From Fimenecus sp045631225 (GTDB taxonomy: Bacteria; Bacillota; Clostridia; Oscillospirales; Acutalibacteraceae): a DNA stretch of 42,478 bases. The DNA lies in assembly GCA_045631225.1 (NCBI GenBank), contig JAZQUG010000037.1, positions 1 to 42,478 of the forward strand, written 5' to 3'. The notes beneath the pieces are model-generated. The model worked only from the letters and a program-made list of their open reading frames with translations. It searched no databases and was not told where the DNA came from. Shown piece by piece: positions 17,116 through 25,854 of the stretch. Position 1 is the stretch's first letter. The number at the start of each line of letters is the position of its first letter. The position numbers and the translations under genes were made by a program.

Positions 17116-19185
17116 TTATTCTTCGTCAACTTTTGCTTCTGCAATAACCTTTTCAACAACATTCTGTGGAGCCTGTTCATAACGAGTGAACTCGAATGAG
17201 AATGAACCACGACCGGCTGTTACTGAACGGAGAACTGTTGTGAAGTCGCCCATTTCAGCCATAGGAACTTCAGCTGTAAGCTCCTGCATATTAGGTTCGT
17301 CAGCAGCACCCATACCAAGAACTCTACCACGACGTTTTGTGATGTCACCCATAATATCACCAAGGTTGTCGTCAGGCATACGAGCAACAAGTGTACCAAC
17401 AGGTTCAAGGATTGTTGGGTCAGCCTTTGGAATACCTGCCTTGTATGCAAGAGAAGCAGCCATCTTGAATGCCATTTCTGAAGAGTCAACAGGGTGGTAA
17501 GAACCATCGTAAAGAGTAGCCTTAACGCCTACCATCGGATAACCTGCAAGAACACCCTTAAGAACGCAATCACGAAGACCTTTTTCAACTGCAGGGAAGA
17601 AGTTCTTTGGAACTGCACCACCGAAAACTTCTTCAGCAAATACAAGTTCATCACTGTCGCATGGTTCAAAACGGATATGTACATCACCGAACTGACCGTG
17701 ACCACCTGACTGTTTCTTGTGTTTACCCTGTGCTTCAGCAGATTTGCGGATTGTTTCTCTGTAAGCAACCTTAGGAACTGTTAAATCAACTTCAACACCG
17801 AACTTGTTCTTAAGCTTTGAAACGATAACGTCAAGATGCTGTTCACCAAGACCTGAAAGAACCTGTTCTTTAGTTTCCTTATTGATTATGAATGAGATTG
17901 ATGGGTCTTCTTCCATAAGTCTGAAGAGTCCCTGAGCAACCTTTTCTTCTTCGCCCTTTTTACGAACGTTAACTGCCATTGAAAGACATGGGTTAGGACA
18001 GTTAACACCGTCAAGGATTACGATATTCTTAGCATCGCAGAGTGTGTCACCTGTCTTAACACCTGCAAGCTTTGTAACAACGCCGATATCACCGGCAATA
18101 ATTTCTTTAGCGTCTTCCTGTTTGCCACCCTTAACAGTAACAATTTTACCCATCTTTTCTGTTTCGCCTGTACGAACATTATAAGCCTGAGTATCAGCTG
18201 AAAGCTTACCGCTTACAACCTTGAAGAATGACATCTTACCAACGAATGGGTCAGCAACAGTCTTGAAACAGATTGCTGCAAGAGGTCCGTTAATGTCACA
18301 AGGAAGAATAACTTCTTCACCTGCTTCATTCTTAGCTGTTTCACCGGCATAACCGAATGCGCCCGGAACTGACCATGCAAGGTTATAAAGAAGCTGGTCA
18401 ACACCTGCACCTGTAAGACCTGCAACAGCATATACAGGATAAATTGAACCATCGAAAATACCTGTGCAAAGACCCTTAAGGATTTCGTCAGGAGTAAATG
18501 TTTCGCCCTCGAAGAATTTTTCCATAAGCTCGTCATCAGTAGTAGCAACAGCTTCCATAAATGCAGCTGTCATTTCTTCGATAACAGGGTCATTAGGCAT
18601 TGCAACCTTTGTTGCCTTACCATTTTCGTCATATTCATAAGCCATACCTGTCATAAGGTTAACATATGATTTTGTAATATTGCCTTCCATATAAGGAATG
18701 ATTGTAGGGCAAAGTTTGTTGCCGTAAACTTCCTTGAGAGCCTCAAATGTCTTATAGAAGCTTCTGTGGTCAGAGTCAGTTTTTGTAATAGCAAAGAATT
18801 TTGCAAGACCTCTCTTTTCAGCTGCTTTGAATGCTTTTTCAGTACCAACGTCAACGCCTGAACCTGCACTTGTAACGATAAGAACTGCTTCAGCTGCACG
18901 TACTGCTTCAGCTGCGCCACTTTCAAAGTCGAAAAGACCGGGAGCGTCAATAATATTTAACTTTGTGTTATCCCATTCGATTGCAGCCATTGCTGATGAA
19001 ACAGATGACTTTCTGCGCTTTTCTTCAGCGTCAAAGTCGAGAACAGTATTACCGTCTGCAACCTTACCGAGTCTGTCAGTAGCACCTGCTAAATAAAGCA
19101 TTGCTTCACAAAGAGTAGTTTTTCCTTTTCCGCCGTGACCGAGCACAGCAATATTTCTGATGTTGTTTGAGGTATAAGCTTTCAT
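17116..19185 (-). CDS. EF-G-like translational GTPase paralog
   Basis: Encodes 689 aa, with GGGAGG 9 bases before the ATG. Five-domain EF-G layout: GTPase about 1-270, beta-barrel, then domains III-V with KQSGGHGQFGDVHIRFEPC and RRGRVLGMGAADEPN. The GTPase motifs are unusual. G1 is GHGGKGKTT, G3 is DAPGLFDF where canonical factors have DTPGHVDF, so the catalytic His is replaced by Leu84, and G4 is TKTD instead of NKMD. This pattern fits the EF-G-like paralog group of Firmicutes and actinobacteria rather than housekeeping FusA, which is normally next to rpsL/rpsG and tuf. Role unknown: it may be a slow GTPase acting on ribosomes. Confidence 0.85.
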   Translation of the reverse strand: MKAYTSNNIRNIAVLGHGGKGKTTLCEAMLYLAGATDRLGKVADGNTVLDFDAEEKRRKSSVSSAMAAIEWDNTKLNIIDAPGLFDFESGAAEAVRAAEAVLIVTSAGSGVDVGTEKAFKAAEKRGLAKFFAITKTDSDHRSFYKTFEALKEVYGNKLCPTIIPYMEGNITKSYVNLMTGMAYEYDENGKATKVAMPNDPVIEEMTAAFMEAVATTDDELMEKFFEGETFTPDEILKGLCTGIFDGSIYPVYAVAGLTGAGVDQLLYNLAWSVPGAFGYAGETAKNEAGEEVILPCDINGPLAAICFKTVADPFVGKMSFFKVVSGKLSADTQAYNVRTGETEKMGKIVTVKGGKQEDAKEIIAGDIGVVTKLAGVKTGDTLCDAKNIVILDGVNCPNPCLSMAVNVRKKGEEEKVAQGLFRLMEEDPSISFIINKETKEQVLSGLGEQHLDVIVSKLKNKFGVEVDLTVPKVAYRETIRKSAEAQGKHKKQSGGHGQFGDVHIRFEPCDSDELVFAEEVFGGAVPKNFFPAVEKGLRDCVLKGVLAGYPMVGVKATLYDGSYHPVDSSEMAFKMAASLAYKAGIPKADPTILEPVGTLVARMPDDNLGDIMGDITKRRGRVLGMGAADEPNMQELTAEVPMAEMGDFTTVLRSVTAGRGSFSFEFTRYEQAPQNVVEKVIAEAKVDEE

Positions 19186-19282
19186 AAAAGCATGCCTCCC
19201 TTTCCTAAGATGCGTGTATTAATGACCGTAAAACGGTCGTATTATGTGAAAAATAAATAGAAATCTTTAACACATTAAAGGA

Positions 19283-19311
19283 ATTATAGCACAATTGCCT
19301 AAACAATGCAA
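19283..19311 (-). promoter_or_regulatory. Promoter of the EF-G-like gene
   Basis: Minus strand: TTGCAT, 17-base spacer, TATAAT. A small hairpin GACCGTAAAACGGTC lies in the leader at 19224-19238, with no T-run. Confidence 0.7.
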
Positions 19312-19364
19312 CTATGTTTTAATAAGTTTTTTAATATATTTTATTTTATTGCAATCATTACAAT

Positions 19365-19545
19365 AAATTATAATTTGTAGGGATGGTAAGAAACCATTCC
19401 GCTCCCTCCCCGAGGGAGCTGTCGAGCGTAGTGAGACTGAGGGAGTTACCATATTAAACAACAAACTCCCTCCGTCATTTTCTTACGAAAATGCCACCTC
19501 CCTCAATGAGGGAGGGAAATCAACCATCCCGACAAACTCCGATTT
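19365..19545. repeat. MITE-like element, CTCCCTC core, orientation B
   Basis: Ends are AAATTATAATTTGTAGGG and CCCGACAAACTCCGATTT. The core runs CGCTCCCTCCCCGAGGGAGC to CACCTCCCTCAATGAGGGAG. Very close to the copy at 30842. It occupies the divergent gap between the EF-G-like gene and the murD operon. Confidence 0.8.
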
Positions 19546-19585
19546 ACTCAAATATTTGTTGCTTATCACAAAAGACTTTTTTCTG

Positions 19586-19614
19586 TTGATTTTTTAACCA
19601 TAAAAGGGTATAAT
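19586..19614 (+). promoter_or_regulatory. Promoter of the yhhN-murD-nudix-maf operon
   Basis: TTGATT (19586-19591), 17-base spacer, TATAAT (19609-19614). First start codon 34 bases on. Confidence 0.8.
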
Positions 19615-19647
19615 TGTATATTATTGCGGTAAAAAAAGGTGAATAAA

Positions 19648-20334
19648 ATGAAAAAATCAATGACATGGGGTTTTATTGTTGTCATTGGGATACTTTATGT
19701 AGCATTTATTTTGTGCGATATTTTCTCTTTAGGGTATTCCAATGTTTTAAAATATGCTTCTGTTTGCGTTATGGCAGCAGCAAGTCTTTTTGCCGGTAAG
19801 GAAAAGAGCGATAATCTGGTTAAATGGCTTTTTGGCTTTGTGTTGATTGCCGATTTCTTTTTTATGATAGCTGACAAGCCACTTTTCGGTATCGGTACAT
19901 ATATTATTATACAGATGTTCCATACTGTAAGACTGACATCATTCGGTAAACGACACACAAAGGCAGAATTGCTTAAACGAATCATTCCTGCAGTTATTCT
20001 TACTACAATAGGTTCTTTTGTGAATATTGTATTTGCACTTATTCCGTCTTATGCAGTCTGTATCGGTGAAAACATTGCTCACTCATGTGAAAATATGGTT
20101 AAGCATCCGTCAAAACGAAATCTTATCTATATGATTTCAATGTTCTGTCTTGCAGTTTGTGATGCTTGTGTGGGACTCAGATGCTTCCCATTCAGCTTTA
20201 TGACAGAAGAGCGTACCCATATTGCTCTTACACTTACATGGATAGCGTATGTTCCGAGTCTTATTTTGTTACTTGCAACAACCGGTGCATTGAATTTCAA
20301 AAAAGACCCTGAAAAAGAGTTGATTCACAATTAA
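19648..20334 (+). CDS. Integral membrane protein, YhhN/TMEM86-like
   Basis: Encodes 228 aa from the ATG at 19648, 6 bases after AAAGGTG. A GTG at 19639 lies inside that ribosome binding site. About seven or eight hydrophobic helices. KWLFGFVLIADFFFMIADKP and the overall helix spacing recall the YhhN/TMEM86 family, whose animal members are lysoplasmalogenases. Plasmalogens occur in anaerobic Clostridia, which makes the role plausible but unproven. First gene of an operon with murD 18 bases downstream, suggesting co-expression with envelope synthesis. Confidence 0.6.
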   Translation: MKKSMTWGFIVVIGILYVAFILCDIFSLGYSNVLKYASVCVMAAASLFAGKEKSDNLVKWLFGFVLIADFFFMIADKPLFGIGTYIIIQMFHTVRLTSFGKRHTKAELLKRIIPAVILTTIGSFVNIVFALIPSYAVCIGENIAHSCENMVKHPSKRNLIYMISMFCLAVCDACVGLRCFPFSFMTEERTHIALTLTWIAYVPSLILLLATTGALNFKKDPEKELIHN

Positions 20335-20352
20335 TTTATAGGAGATGTTATT

Positions 20353-21642
20353 GTGTTACCTCCAATTATTGAATTTTTAAAAGACAAAAGTGTGCTGATT
20401 TTAGGCTTCGGCAGAGAGGGAAAAAGCACATACAATTATATAAGGAAATATCTGCCTGAAAAAATCCTTGGTATCGGTGACGGCAGAGAGCAGAAAATTG
20501 ACGATAATTTCGTTGAGTATTTCTGTGGTGAGGATTATCTTTCTCATATTGGCAAATTCGATGTTGTAATGAAAAGTCCGGGAATTTCTTTTGTAAATGT
20601 GGATATTCCTGAAAATACATATGTTACTTGTCAGACAGATTTGTTCATGAAATATGCACCTTGTAAGAAAATCGGTGTGACAGGCTCAAAGGGTAAGACT
20701 ACAACTTCAACACTTACATATAAAATGCTTTGTGCAGGTGGCATTGACTGTGAGCTTATGGGCAACATGGGACTTCCTGTTTTCGATTATATCGAGGAAA
20801 TGACTGAGGACAGAATTGCTGTAATTGAGCTTTCATCACATCAGCTTGAGTTTACGAGAAGCTCACCGAATGTTTCAATTCTTACGAATATATATGAGGA
20901 ACACCTTGAGCATTACAAGGGTGGAATGACAGGCTATGTAAATTCAAAGCTCAACATTGTAAGACATCAGAACGAAAACGATACATTCATTTATAACGGT
21001 ACACAGGGTTTAGCACCTTATCTCGACTTGAATACAGTAAAATCAAATGTAATTGCAGTTAAAAAGGATGATTTTCTTCCATTTGAAATCGAAAACATTC
21101 ATTTAGCAGGTGAGCATAACCGTCACGATGTGCTATATGCTTTTACTGCAGCGTCAGAATTCGGTGTAACAGCAGAGGATGCCAAGAGGGCGATTGATGA
21201 TTTTGAGGGTATTGAGCACAGAATGGAAAACATTGGTGTATATAGTGGTATAACTTTTTATAATGACTGTATTGCCACAATTCCACATGCAGTTATGTGT
21301 GCAGTCAATGCAATTAATGCAAATACACTTATTATCGGTGGTAAAGACAGAGGGATTGACTATACTGATTTTGCCGTTGACCTTGAAAACAGCAATCTGA
21401 GTGCTATTATCGGTACAAAGACCACAGGTCATAAAATTATTGATATGATGGTGGAAAATGGTACAAAAAAGACTCTTATTAAAGCAGAAAACCTTGAAGA
21501 AGCAGTAAAATCTGCTTATGAGAATACTAAAAAAGACGGTGTCTGCATTTTATCACCTGCTGCTTCAAGCTATAATGAGTATAAAAACTTTGAAGAAAAA
21601 GGTCGTCATTATAAAGAATTAGTTAAAAAGTATGGTGAATAG
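20353..21642 (+). CDS. murD: UDP-N-acetylmuramoylalanine--D-glutamate ligase
   Basis: Encodes 429 aa from a GTG with AGGAG upstream. It adds D-Glu to UDP-MurNAc-L-Ala in the cytoplasmic phase of peptidoglycan synthesis. The N-terminal Rossmann domain has VLILGFGREGKSTYNYI. The central ATPase has VTGSKGKTTTSTL, AVIELSSHQLEF and the NIYEEHLEHYKG segment. The C-terminal ligase domain has EFGVTAEDAKRAIDDFEGI, HRMENIG, YNDCIATIPHA and LSPAASSYNEYKNFEEKG. The DSKATN of many MurD enzymes reads NDCIAT here. Complete. The gene is away from a dcw cluster and is followed by NUDIX and Maf genes. Confidence 0.88.
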   Translation: MLPPIIEFLKDKSVLILGFGREGKSTYNYIRKYLPEKILGIGDGREQKIDDNFVEYFCGEDYLSHIGKFDVVMKSPGISFVNVDIPENTYVTCQTDLFMKYAPCKKIGVTGSKGKTTTSTLTYKMLCAGGIDCELMGNMGLPVFDYIEEMTEDRIAVIELSSHQLEFTRSSPNVSILTNIYEEHLEHYKGGMTGYVNSKLNIVRHQNENDTFIYNGTQGLAPYLDLNTVKSNVIAVKKDDFLPFEIENIHLAGEHNRHDVLYAFTAASEFGVTAEDAKRAIDDFEGIEHRMENIGVYSGITFYNDCIATIPHAVMCAVNAINANTLIIGGKDRGIDYTDFAVDLENSNLSAIIGTKTTGHKIIDMMVENGTKKTLIKAENLEEAVKSAYENTKKDGVCILSPAASSYNEYKNFEEKGRHYKELVKKYGE

Positions 21643-22189
21643 CGTGAATTTAACAGAAAAACAAATTAGTTTTGAATATAAATTTCAAGGCAAAATAGTA
21701 AATCTTCGTGTTGACGATGCACTTTTGCCAAATGGCTCAACAGCAAAACGAGAAATCGTTGAGCATAATGGTGGCGTTTGTGTAGCACCTCTTGATAAGG
21801 ATTACAATCTCTATTTTGTAAAGCAGTTCCGTTATCCTTATATGGAAGTCGTAACTGAACTTCCTGCAGGTAAGCTTGAAAAAGGTGAGGACCCTTTTGA
21901 AGCAGGTAAACGAGAGCTTAAAGAGGAAACAGGTGCGGTTGCAAAAAAATATGTTGATTTAGGAAAACTTTATCCGACTCCCGGTTACTGTGGTGAAATT
22001 ATTCATATGTATCTTGCAACTGATTTGGAATTCGGTGAACAGAGTCCTGATGAAGACGAATTTTTAGAGGTTTACAAAATTCCTTTGGAAAAAGCAGTAG
22101 AAATGGTTATGAATGGTGAGCTTCGTGACAGTAAAACACAAACAATGGTGCTTAAAATTCACGTTATGAAACAGGAAGGTAAAATATGA
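21632..22189 (+). CDS. NUDIX hydrolase, ADP-ribose pyrophosphatase type
   Basis: Encodes up to 185 aa. The first ATG (21632) lies inside the end of murD. A GTG at 21644 has GGTG about 6 bases upstream and may be the real start (181 aa). The Nudix box is complete: GKLEKGEDPFEAGKRELKEE followed by TGA. The upstream YFVKQFRYPYMEVVTELPAG segment is typical of ADP-ribose pyrophosphatases (NudF-like), which cleave ADP-ribose to AMP and ribose 5-phosphate. Overlaps the maf start by ATGA. Confidence 0.88.
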   Translation: MVNSVNLTEKQISFEYKFQGKIVNLRVDDALLPNGSTAKREIVEHNGGVCVAPLDKDYNLYFVKQFRYPYMEVVTELPAGKLEKGEDPFEAGKRELKEETGAVAKKYVDLGKLYPTPGYCGEIIHMYLATDLEFGEQSPDEDEFLEVYKIPLEKAVEMVMNGELRDSKTQTMVLKIHVMKQEGKI

Positions 22190-22734
22190 AATTAGTTCTT
22201 GCATCAAAATCACCAAGAAGAAGTGAAATACTTAAAAACGCAGGCATAGACTTTACAGTAAGAGTTGCTGATGCTGACGAAACAATTCCAGAGGGTACAA
22301 AGCCTGAAGATGCTGTTGTGTTCCTTGCAGCGAGAAAAGCACTTGCAGTAGAAAGAGCTGAGGATGAAACTGTTCTTGGTGCAGATACAATAGTTGTGCT
22401 TGATGATAAAATTCTTGGCAAACCAAAGGACAGGGAAGATGCCTACAATATGATAAAAAGTCTTTCAGGCAGAGTCCATTCTGTTTTCACAGGTGTATGT
22501 GCTGTGGGTAACGGTATGTCACTTACTTTTGCAGAGGAAACAAAGGTAGAATTTTATCCGCTTACTGAAGACGAAATCAACGAATATATAGGTACTGATG
22601 AACCTTATGATAAAGCAGGGGCTTACGGAATACAGGGCCTTGCTTCAAAATTTATAAGAGGAATACAGGGCGATTATTTTAACGTTGTGGGTCTTCCTGT
22701 AAGCAGTGTTTATAAAAAGATTATAAAAAAATAA
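22186..22734 (+). CDS. maf: Maf family nucleoside triphosphate pyrophosphatase
   Basis: Encodes 182 aa. The start overlaps the NUDIX stop (ATGA). Motifs are LASKSPRRSEILKNAGI (S-R-R substrate loop), the DETIP segment, ADTIVVLDDKILGKPKD, SGRVHSVFTGV and YDKAGAYGIQGLASKFI. It hydrolyses dTTP/UTP or modified nucleotides to monophosphates, as a house-cleaning enzyme. Last gene of the murD operon. Confidence 0.92.
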   Translation: MKLVLASKSPRRSEILKNAGIDFTVRVADADETIPEGTKPEDAVVFLAARKALAVERAEDETVLGADTIVVLDDKILGKPKDREDAYNMIKSLSGRVHSVFTGVCAVGNGMSLTFAEETKVEFYPLTEDEINEYIGTDEPYDKAGAYGIQGLASKFIRGIQGDYFNVVGLPVSSVYKKIIKK

Positions 22735-22742
22735 TAAAATCA

Positions 22743-22784
22743 TTGACAATTGATGAATTTTGTTGTAAATTTAGTATGTATAAT
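22743..22784 (+). promoter_or_regulatory. Probable promoter of the paralog pair
   Basis: A perfect TTGACA (22743-22748) with TAAATT at a 17-base spacing (22766-22771). A better -10 word TATAAT at 22779-22784 has no -35 at a standard distance. The two readings cannot be separated by eye. Confidence 0.45.
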
Positions 22785-22805
22785 ATTGAAAGGGGAGCCC
22801 TAATT

Positions 22806-23843
22806 ATGGCTAAAAAGAATTTCACACCTGAAGAAATGCAGGCAAAGATGGCTAAAAAGTCAGATAACTGCAAACTTTTCTTCGGAACATTTACAAAGGC
22901 ATTGGCAGTTTTCCTTGCAATTGTAATTGCATGGTCACTCGTAGCAATCGCATATACTGCACCTTCAATGGGCGGTACAGTTGTTGCTGGTACAGTTAAC
23001 AACGGCGGTTCAACAAACACAGATAACAACGCAGGTAGTGTTGATGCACCTATCACAGAAGACGAAAATCTTCTTGGTGGTGACGAAACAACTGACGTTC
23101 CTGCAGGCGACGAAACAACAGACGCTCCTGCAGATGAAAATGCAGACGCTCCTGCTGACGAAAATGCAGATGCTCCTGCAGCTGACAGCGCAGCTCCTGC
23201 AACAAAGGCTGATGTTATCAAGTTCTTCAACGCAGAAACAGCAAAAGCAGCTAAAGGTTCTTACAAATTATCAAGAAGTGGTAAGTTCATCAAGAATATC
23301 GACGTTGGTAATGCAACAGGTGCTCTTAACAGCATCATTCAGGGTGTTGACGAAAACGCTTCTCTCGATTCAGTTGTTGGTGGTTTCCTTGGTATCAAGG
23401 CTCAGCCAATCACAGGTGAAGTTAAGAACGGTAAGGGCGAAGGCTTTGACGCTAAGTACATGATTAAAGCTATGACACTTACAGATGCTGACGTTAAGGA
23501 TTTCGCAGTTAACGGCAACAAGTATTCAATCCAGATTAACGCTTGTACAAATCCTGGTGCTAACAGCGCAATGGCTCACGCTACAAATGACTATGTTACA
23601 TTTGCAGAAGTTAACCAGAGTATTGCTAACGAAGTTGGTTCAGCAGTTAAGGTTGTTGAAGGTGAATCACAGGCTAACTACTCAAAGATTATCTTCACAG
23701 CAACAGTTGCTGACGGCAAGATTACAGCACTTGATTACTCATACTCATTCGGTGCAACACTTAAGATTAAGCTTGCAATCATGAATGCAACTGGTACAGG
23801 TGAAGCTGAAATCACAGGTAAATATACAAACGTTAAGTATTAA
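22806..23843 (+). CDS. Membrane-anchored protein with unrecognised extracellular domain (paralog 1)
   Basis: Encodes 345 aa. The ATG at 22806 follows AAAGGGGAG. Upstream codons would overlap the promoter. Residues 1-30 are a charged cytoplasmic tail (MAKKNFTPEEMQAKMAKK), about 31-50 a transmembrane segment (FTKALAVFLAIVIAWSLVAI), about 70-130 an acidic Asp/Ala/Pro/Thr linker with DENADAPA repeats, and 135-345 a domain I do not recognise. That domain shares KAAKGSYKLSRSGKFIKNID, VGNATGALN, DENASLDSVVGGFLGI and ATNDYVTF with the next gene and with 28373-29341. Codon use favours AAC, ATC, TTC and GCT far more than the neighbours, which suggests high expression. Function unknown. Confidence 0.85.
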   Translation: MAKKNFTPEEMQAKMAKKSDNCKLFFGTFTKALAVFLAIVIAWSLVAIAYTAPSMGGTVVAGTVNNGGSTNTDNNAGSVDAPITEDENLLGGDETTDVPAGDETTDAPADENADAPADENADAPAADSAAPATKADVIKFFNAETAKAAKGSYKLSRSGKFIKNIDVGNATGALNSIIQGVDENASLDSVVGGFLGIKAQPITGEVKNGKGEGFDAKYMIKAMTLTDADVKDFAVNGNKYSIQINACTNPGANSAMAHATNDYVTFAEVNQSIANEVGSAVKVVEGESQANYSKIIFTATVADGKITALDYSYSFGATLKIKLAIMNATGTGEAEITGKYTNVKY

Positions 23844-23877
23844 TTCGATTTCTATAGATTGAAGGGAGAAGTCAATT

Positions 23878-24900
23878 ATGGCAAAAAATAAGGCACCTTT
23901 AACTGCTGAACAGGCAGAAGTTAAGGCAATGAAAAAAGAAAAAAATTCACAGAACTTTATTAAGTTCGTAGCAATCGTTCTCGCTTTCGCACTTACTTTC
24001 GGTGTTGTTTCACTCGGTAAGTCAACAGCTGAAAAAGCTCTTGAAGCAGCAGGACAGAACGTAGTAGTAAATGGTGGCGAAACAAACGCTCCTGCAGACG
24101 ATACATATGCTCCATCTGATGATACAGTAGCTGATGATACAGTTGCTGATGATACAGTTGCTGACGATACAACAGACGCTCCTGCTGATGATACAACAGA
24201 CGTTCCTGCAGACGACACAACAGACGCTCCTGCAGCTGACGATGCTGGTTCAGCTCCAGTAGCTTTCTCAAAGGCTAACGCTCACGAAATGTTCAACAAG
24301 TGGACAGCAGCTGCATCAAAGAAGAGCTACAAATTTGCTCGTGTTTGCGCTTACACACCGGACGGTGCAATCGACGTTGGTAATGCAACAGGTACTCTTA
24401 ACAAGATTATCCAGGGTATCGATGAAAACGCTTCTCTTGACTCAGTTGTTGGTGGATTCCTCGGAATCGGTAACAGAGACGGTGAAGTTAAGAACGGTGT
24501 TATTCCTGAAGGTATGAACAAGCAGTATGCTCTTAAGGCTATGACTCTTACAGCAGCTGACGTTAAGGATGCTTCAGCAAACGGCAATAAGTTCACAGTT
24601 AAGCTCGGCAACTTTGCAAATCCTCAGAAGGATGGCAAGAATGCTATGAGCCGTGCAACAAACGACTTCTTCACACATCAGGAAGTTGTTGACGGTATTG
24701 CAGGTCTTACAACACTTATTACTGTTAACAGCACAGACGTTCAGTACACAGACGTTACTCTTGTAGCAGTTGCTGATGGCGATAACCTCAAGTCACTTGA
24801 AATCAGCTATGGTTTCTCAGCTAAGATGCAGCTCAAGGCTGTTATTACAATTAACGGTCAGGGTAAAGCTACAAACAAGATTACATACACAGTTGCTTAA
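23878..24900 (+). CDS. Membrane-anchored protein with unrecognised extracellular domain (paralog 2)
   Basis: Encodes 340 aa, 34 bases after paralog 1, with GAAGGGAG upstream. Same plan: cytoplasmic tail with AEVKAMKKEKNSQNF, transmembrane segment FIKFVAIVLAFALTFGVVSL, then an acidic linker with DDTVADDT and DDTTDAPA repeats. The C-terminal domain starts at about 140 with KSYKFARVCAYTPDGAIDVG and DENASLDSVVGGFLGI. Domain identity to paralog 1 is high in the first 60 residues and drops later, so the two are an old tandem duplication. Both probably form part of the same surface complex. No known family recognised. Confidence 0.85.
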   Translation: MAKNKAPLTAEQAEVKAMKKEKNSQNFIKFVAIVLAFALTFGVVSLGKSTAEKALEAAGQNVVVNGGETNAPADDTYAPSDDTVADDTVADDTVADDTTDAPADDTTDVPADDTTDAPAADDAGSAPVAFSKANAHEMFNKWTAAASKKSYKFARVCAYTPDGAIDVGNATGTLNKIIQGIDENASLDSVVGGFLGIGNRDGEVKNGVIPEGMNKQYALKAMTLTAADVKDASANGNKFTVKLGNFANPQKDGKNAMSRATNDFFTHQEVVDGIAGLTTLITVNSTDVQYTDVTLVAVADGDNLKSLEISYGFSAKMQLKAVITINGQGKATNKITYTVA

Positions 24901-24923
24901 TCTGTAATAAAACCAAATAAATC

Positions 24924-24953
24924 AGGCATCATCGAAAGGTGATGCCTTTTTTT
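24924..24953 (+). terminator. Intrinsic terminator of the paralog pair
   Basis: AGGCATCA pairs with TGATGCCT around an 8-base loop, followed by seven T. Confidence 0.9.
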
Positions 24954-25009
24954 ATTTAATTCTGTCTTTTTTCACAAATAAACGGAATATAATTCGGTAA
25001 AGTGTCTCA

Positions 25010-25038
25010 TTGTAAAGGCTTTTGTTTTGGTGTATAAT
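25010..25038 (+). promoter_or_regulatory. Promoter of the sensory hydrogenase operon
   Basis: TTGTAA (25010-25015), 17-base spacer, TATAAT (25033-25038). Confidence 0.75.
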
Positions 25039-25074
25039 TAAATATTATCTGACATTTGTCGGGAGGTAAACAAA

Positions 25075-25425
25075 ATGAAAGTATATGAAATTAAAGAAAT
25101 CCTTGATGCCCAGGTTATCTGTGGCGAGGAATATATGGACCGTGACGTTTTTACTGCTTGTGGCAGTGATATGATGAGTGACGTTCTGGCTTATGTTAAG
25201 GAACAGGCAGTTCTCCTTTCAGGACTTGTAAATCCTCAGGTTGTAAGAACTGCAGAAATGATGGATATGCAGTGTATCGTATTTGTTCGTGGAAAACAGC
25301 CTGACCAGAGTATTATTGACTTGGCAAAGGACAGAGATATTGTTCTTATGACAACAAAACAGGCAATGTTTGCCTCTTGCGGTATGCTTTATGAAAAAGG
25401 TCTTCGAGGAGGAGCAATGAAATGA
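25075..25425 (+). CDS. DRTGG-domain-like protein (first copy in operon)
   Basis: Encodes 116 aa, GGGAGG before the ATG. Short alpha/beta protein with the layout of DRTGG domains: an N-terminal KVYEIKEILDAQVICGEEYM where the second DRTGG gene has its D-R-x-I-T-G-G, and MDMQCIVFVRGKQPDQSIID and IVLMTTKQAMFASCGMLYE. The DRTGG motif itself is degenerate here (MDRDVFTACGSDMMSDVL). Such domains are thought to bind nucleotides or regulate partner enzymes. First gene of a coupled five-gene operon with the sensory hydrogenase. Confidence 0.75.
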   Translation: MKVYEIKEILDAQVICGEEYMDRDVFTACGSDMMSDVLAYVKEQAVLLSGLVNPQVVRTAEMMDMQCIVFVRGKQPDQSIIDLAKDRDIVLMTTKQAMFASCGMLYEKGLRGGAMK

Positions 25426-25844
25426 GCAATTTGAAACTCCATTTTGATGTTCCGGGTGATGATTTTACTCGTGCAGGTGAGGCTTCAGGCTCAGTAAAAA
25501 AGACACTTAAAGATTTGGGATTTAATCCTGAAATCGTGAGAAAAGTTGTAATCGCACTTTACGAGGCAGAAATCAACCTTGTAATTCATGCGGGTGGCGG
25601 TGAAATTGATGTTGAAATTTCACCTGATTCTATAAGCATGGTGCTTACTGACCAAGGCCCCGGTATCCCTGATGTGGCTCTTGCAATGAAAGAGGGCTAT
25701 TCAACTGCACCTGACAATGTTCGTTCATTGGGATTCGGTGCAGGTATGGGACTTCCTAATATCAAAAAATATACCGACGAAATGAAAATCGATTCAACCG
25801 TTGGCGTTGGTACAACAATGTACCTGAAAGTATTTACAAATTAG
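25422..25844 (+). CDS. HATPase_c protein, anti-sigma-factor kinase-like
   Basis: Encodes 140 aa, overlapping the previous stop (ATGA), with GAGGAGG. It is a stand-alone GHKL ATPase domain: N-box VVIALYEAEINLVIHAGGGE, G1 box LTDQGPGIPD, G2 box GFGAGMGLPNIKKYTDEM, closing with VGVGTTMYLKV. No dimerisation or phospho-acceptor domain, as in SpoIIAB/RsbW-type serine kinases. It probably passes a redox or H2 signal from the hydrogenase-like protein, as in sensory HydS gene sets (inference). Confidence 0.85.
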   Translation: MSNLKLHFDVPGDDFTRAGEASGSVKKTLKDLGFNPEIVRKVVIALYEAEINLVIHAGGGEIDVEISPDSISMVLTDQGPGIPDVALAMKEGYSTAPDNVRSLGFGAGMGLPNIKKYTDEMKIDSTVGVGTTMYLKVFTN

Positions 25845-25854
25845 AGTGATAAAT

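Noticed and set aside
22721..24218. Long minus-strand open frames rich in Ala/Ser opposite the paralog pair
   Set aside because: They mirror the acidic Asp/Ala/Thr linkers of the plus-strand genes, have no ribosome binding site and no recognisable domain.
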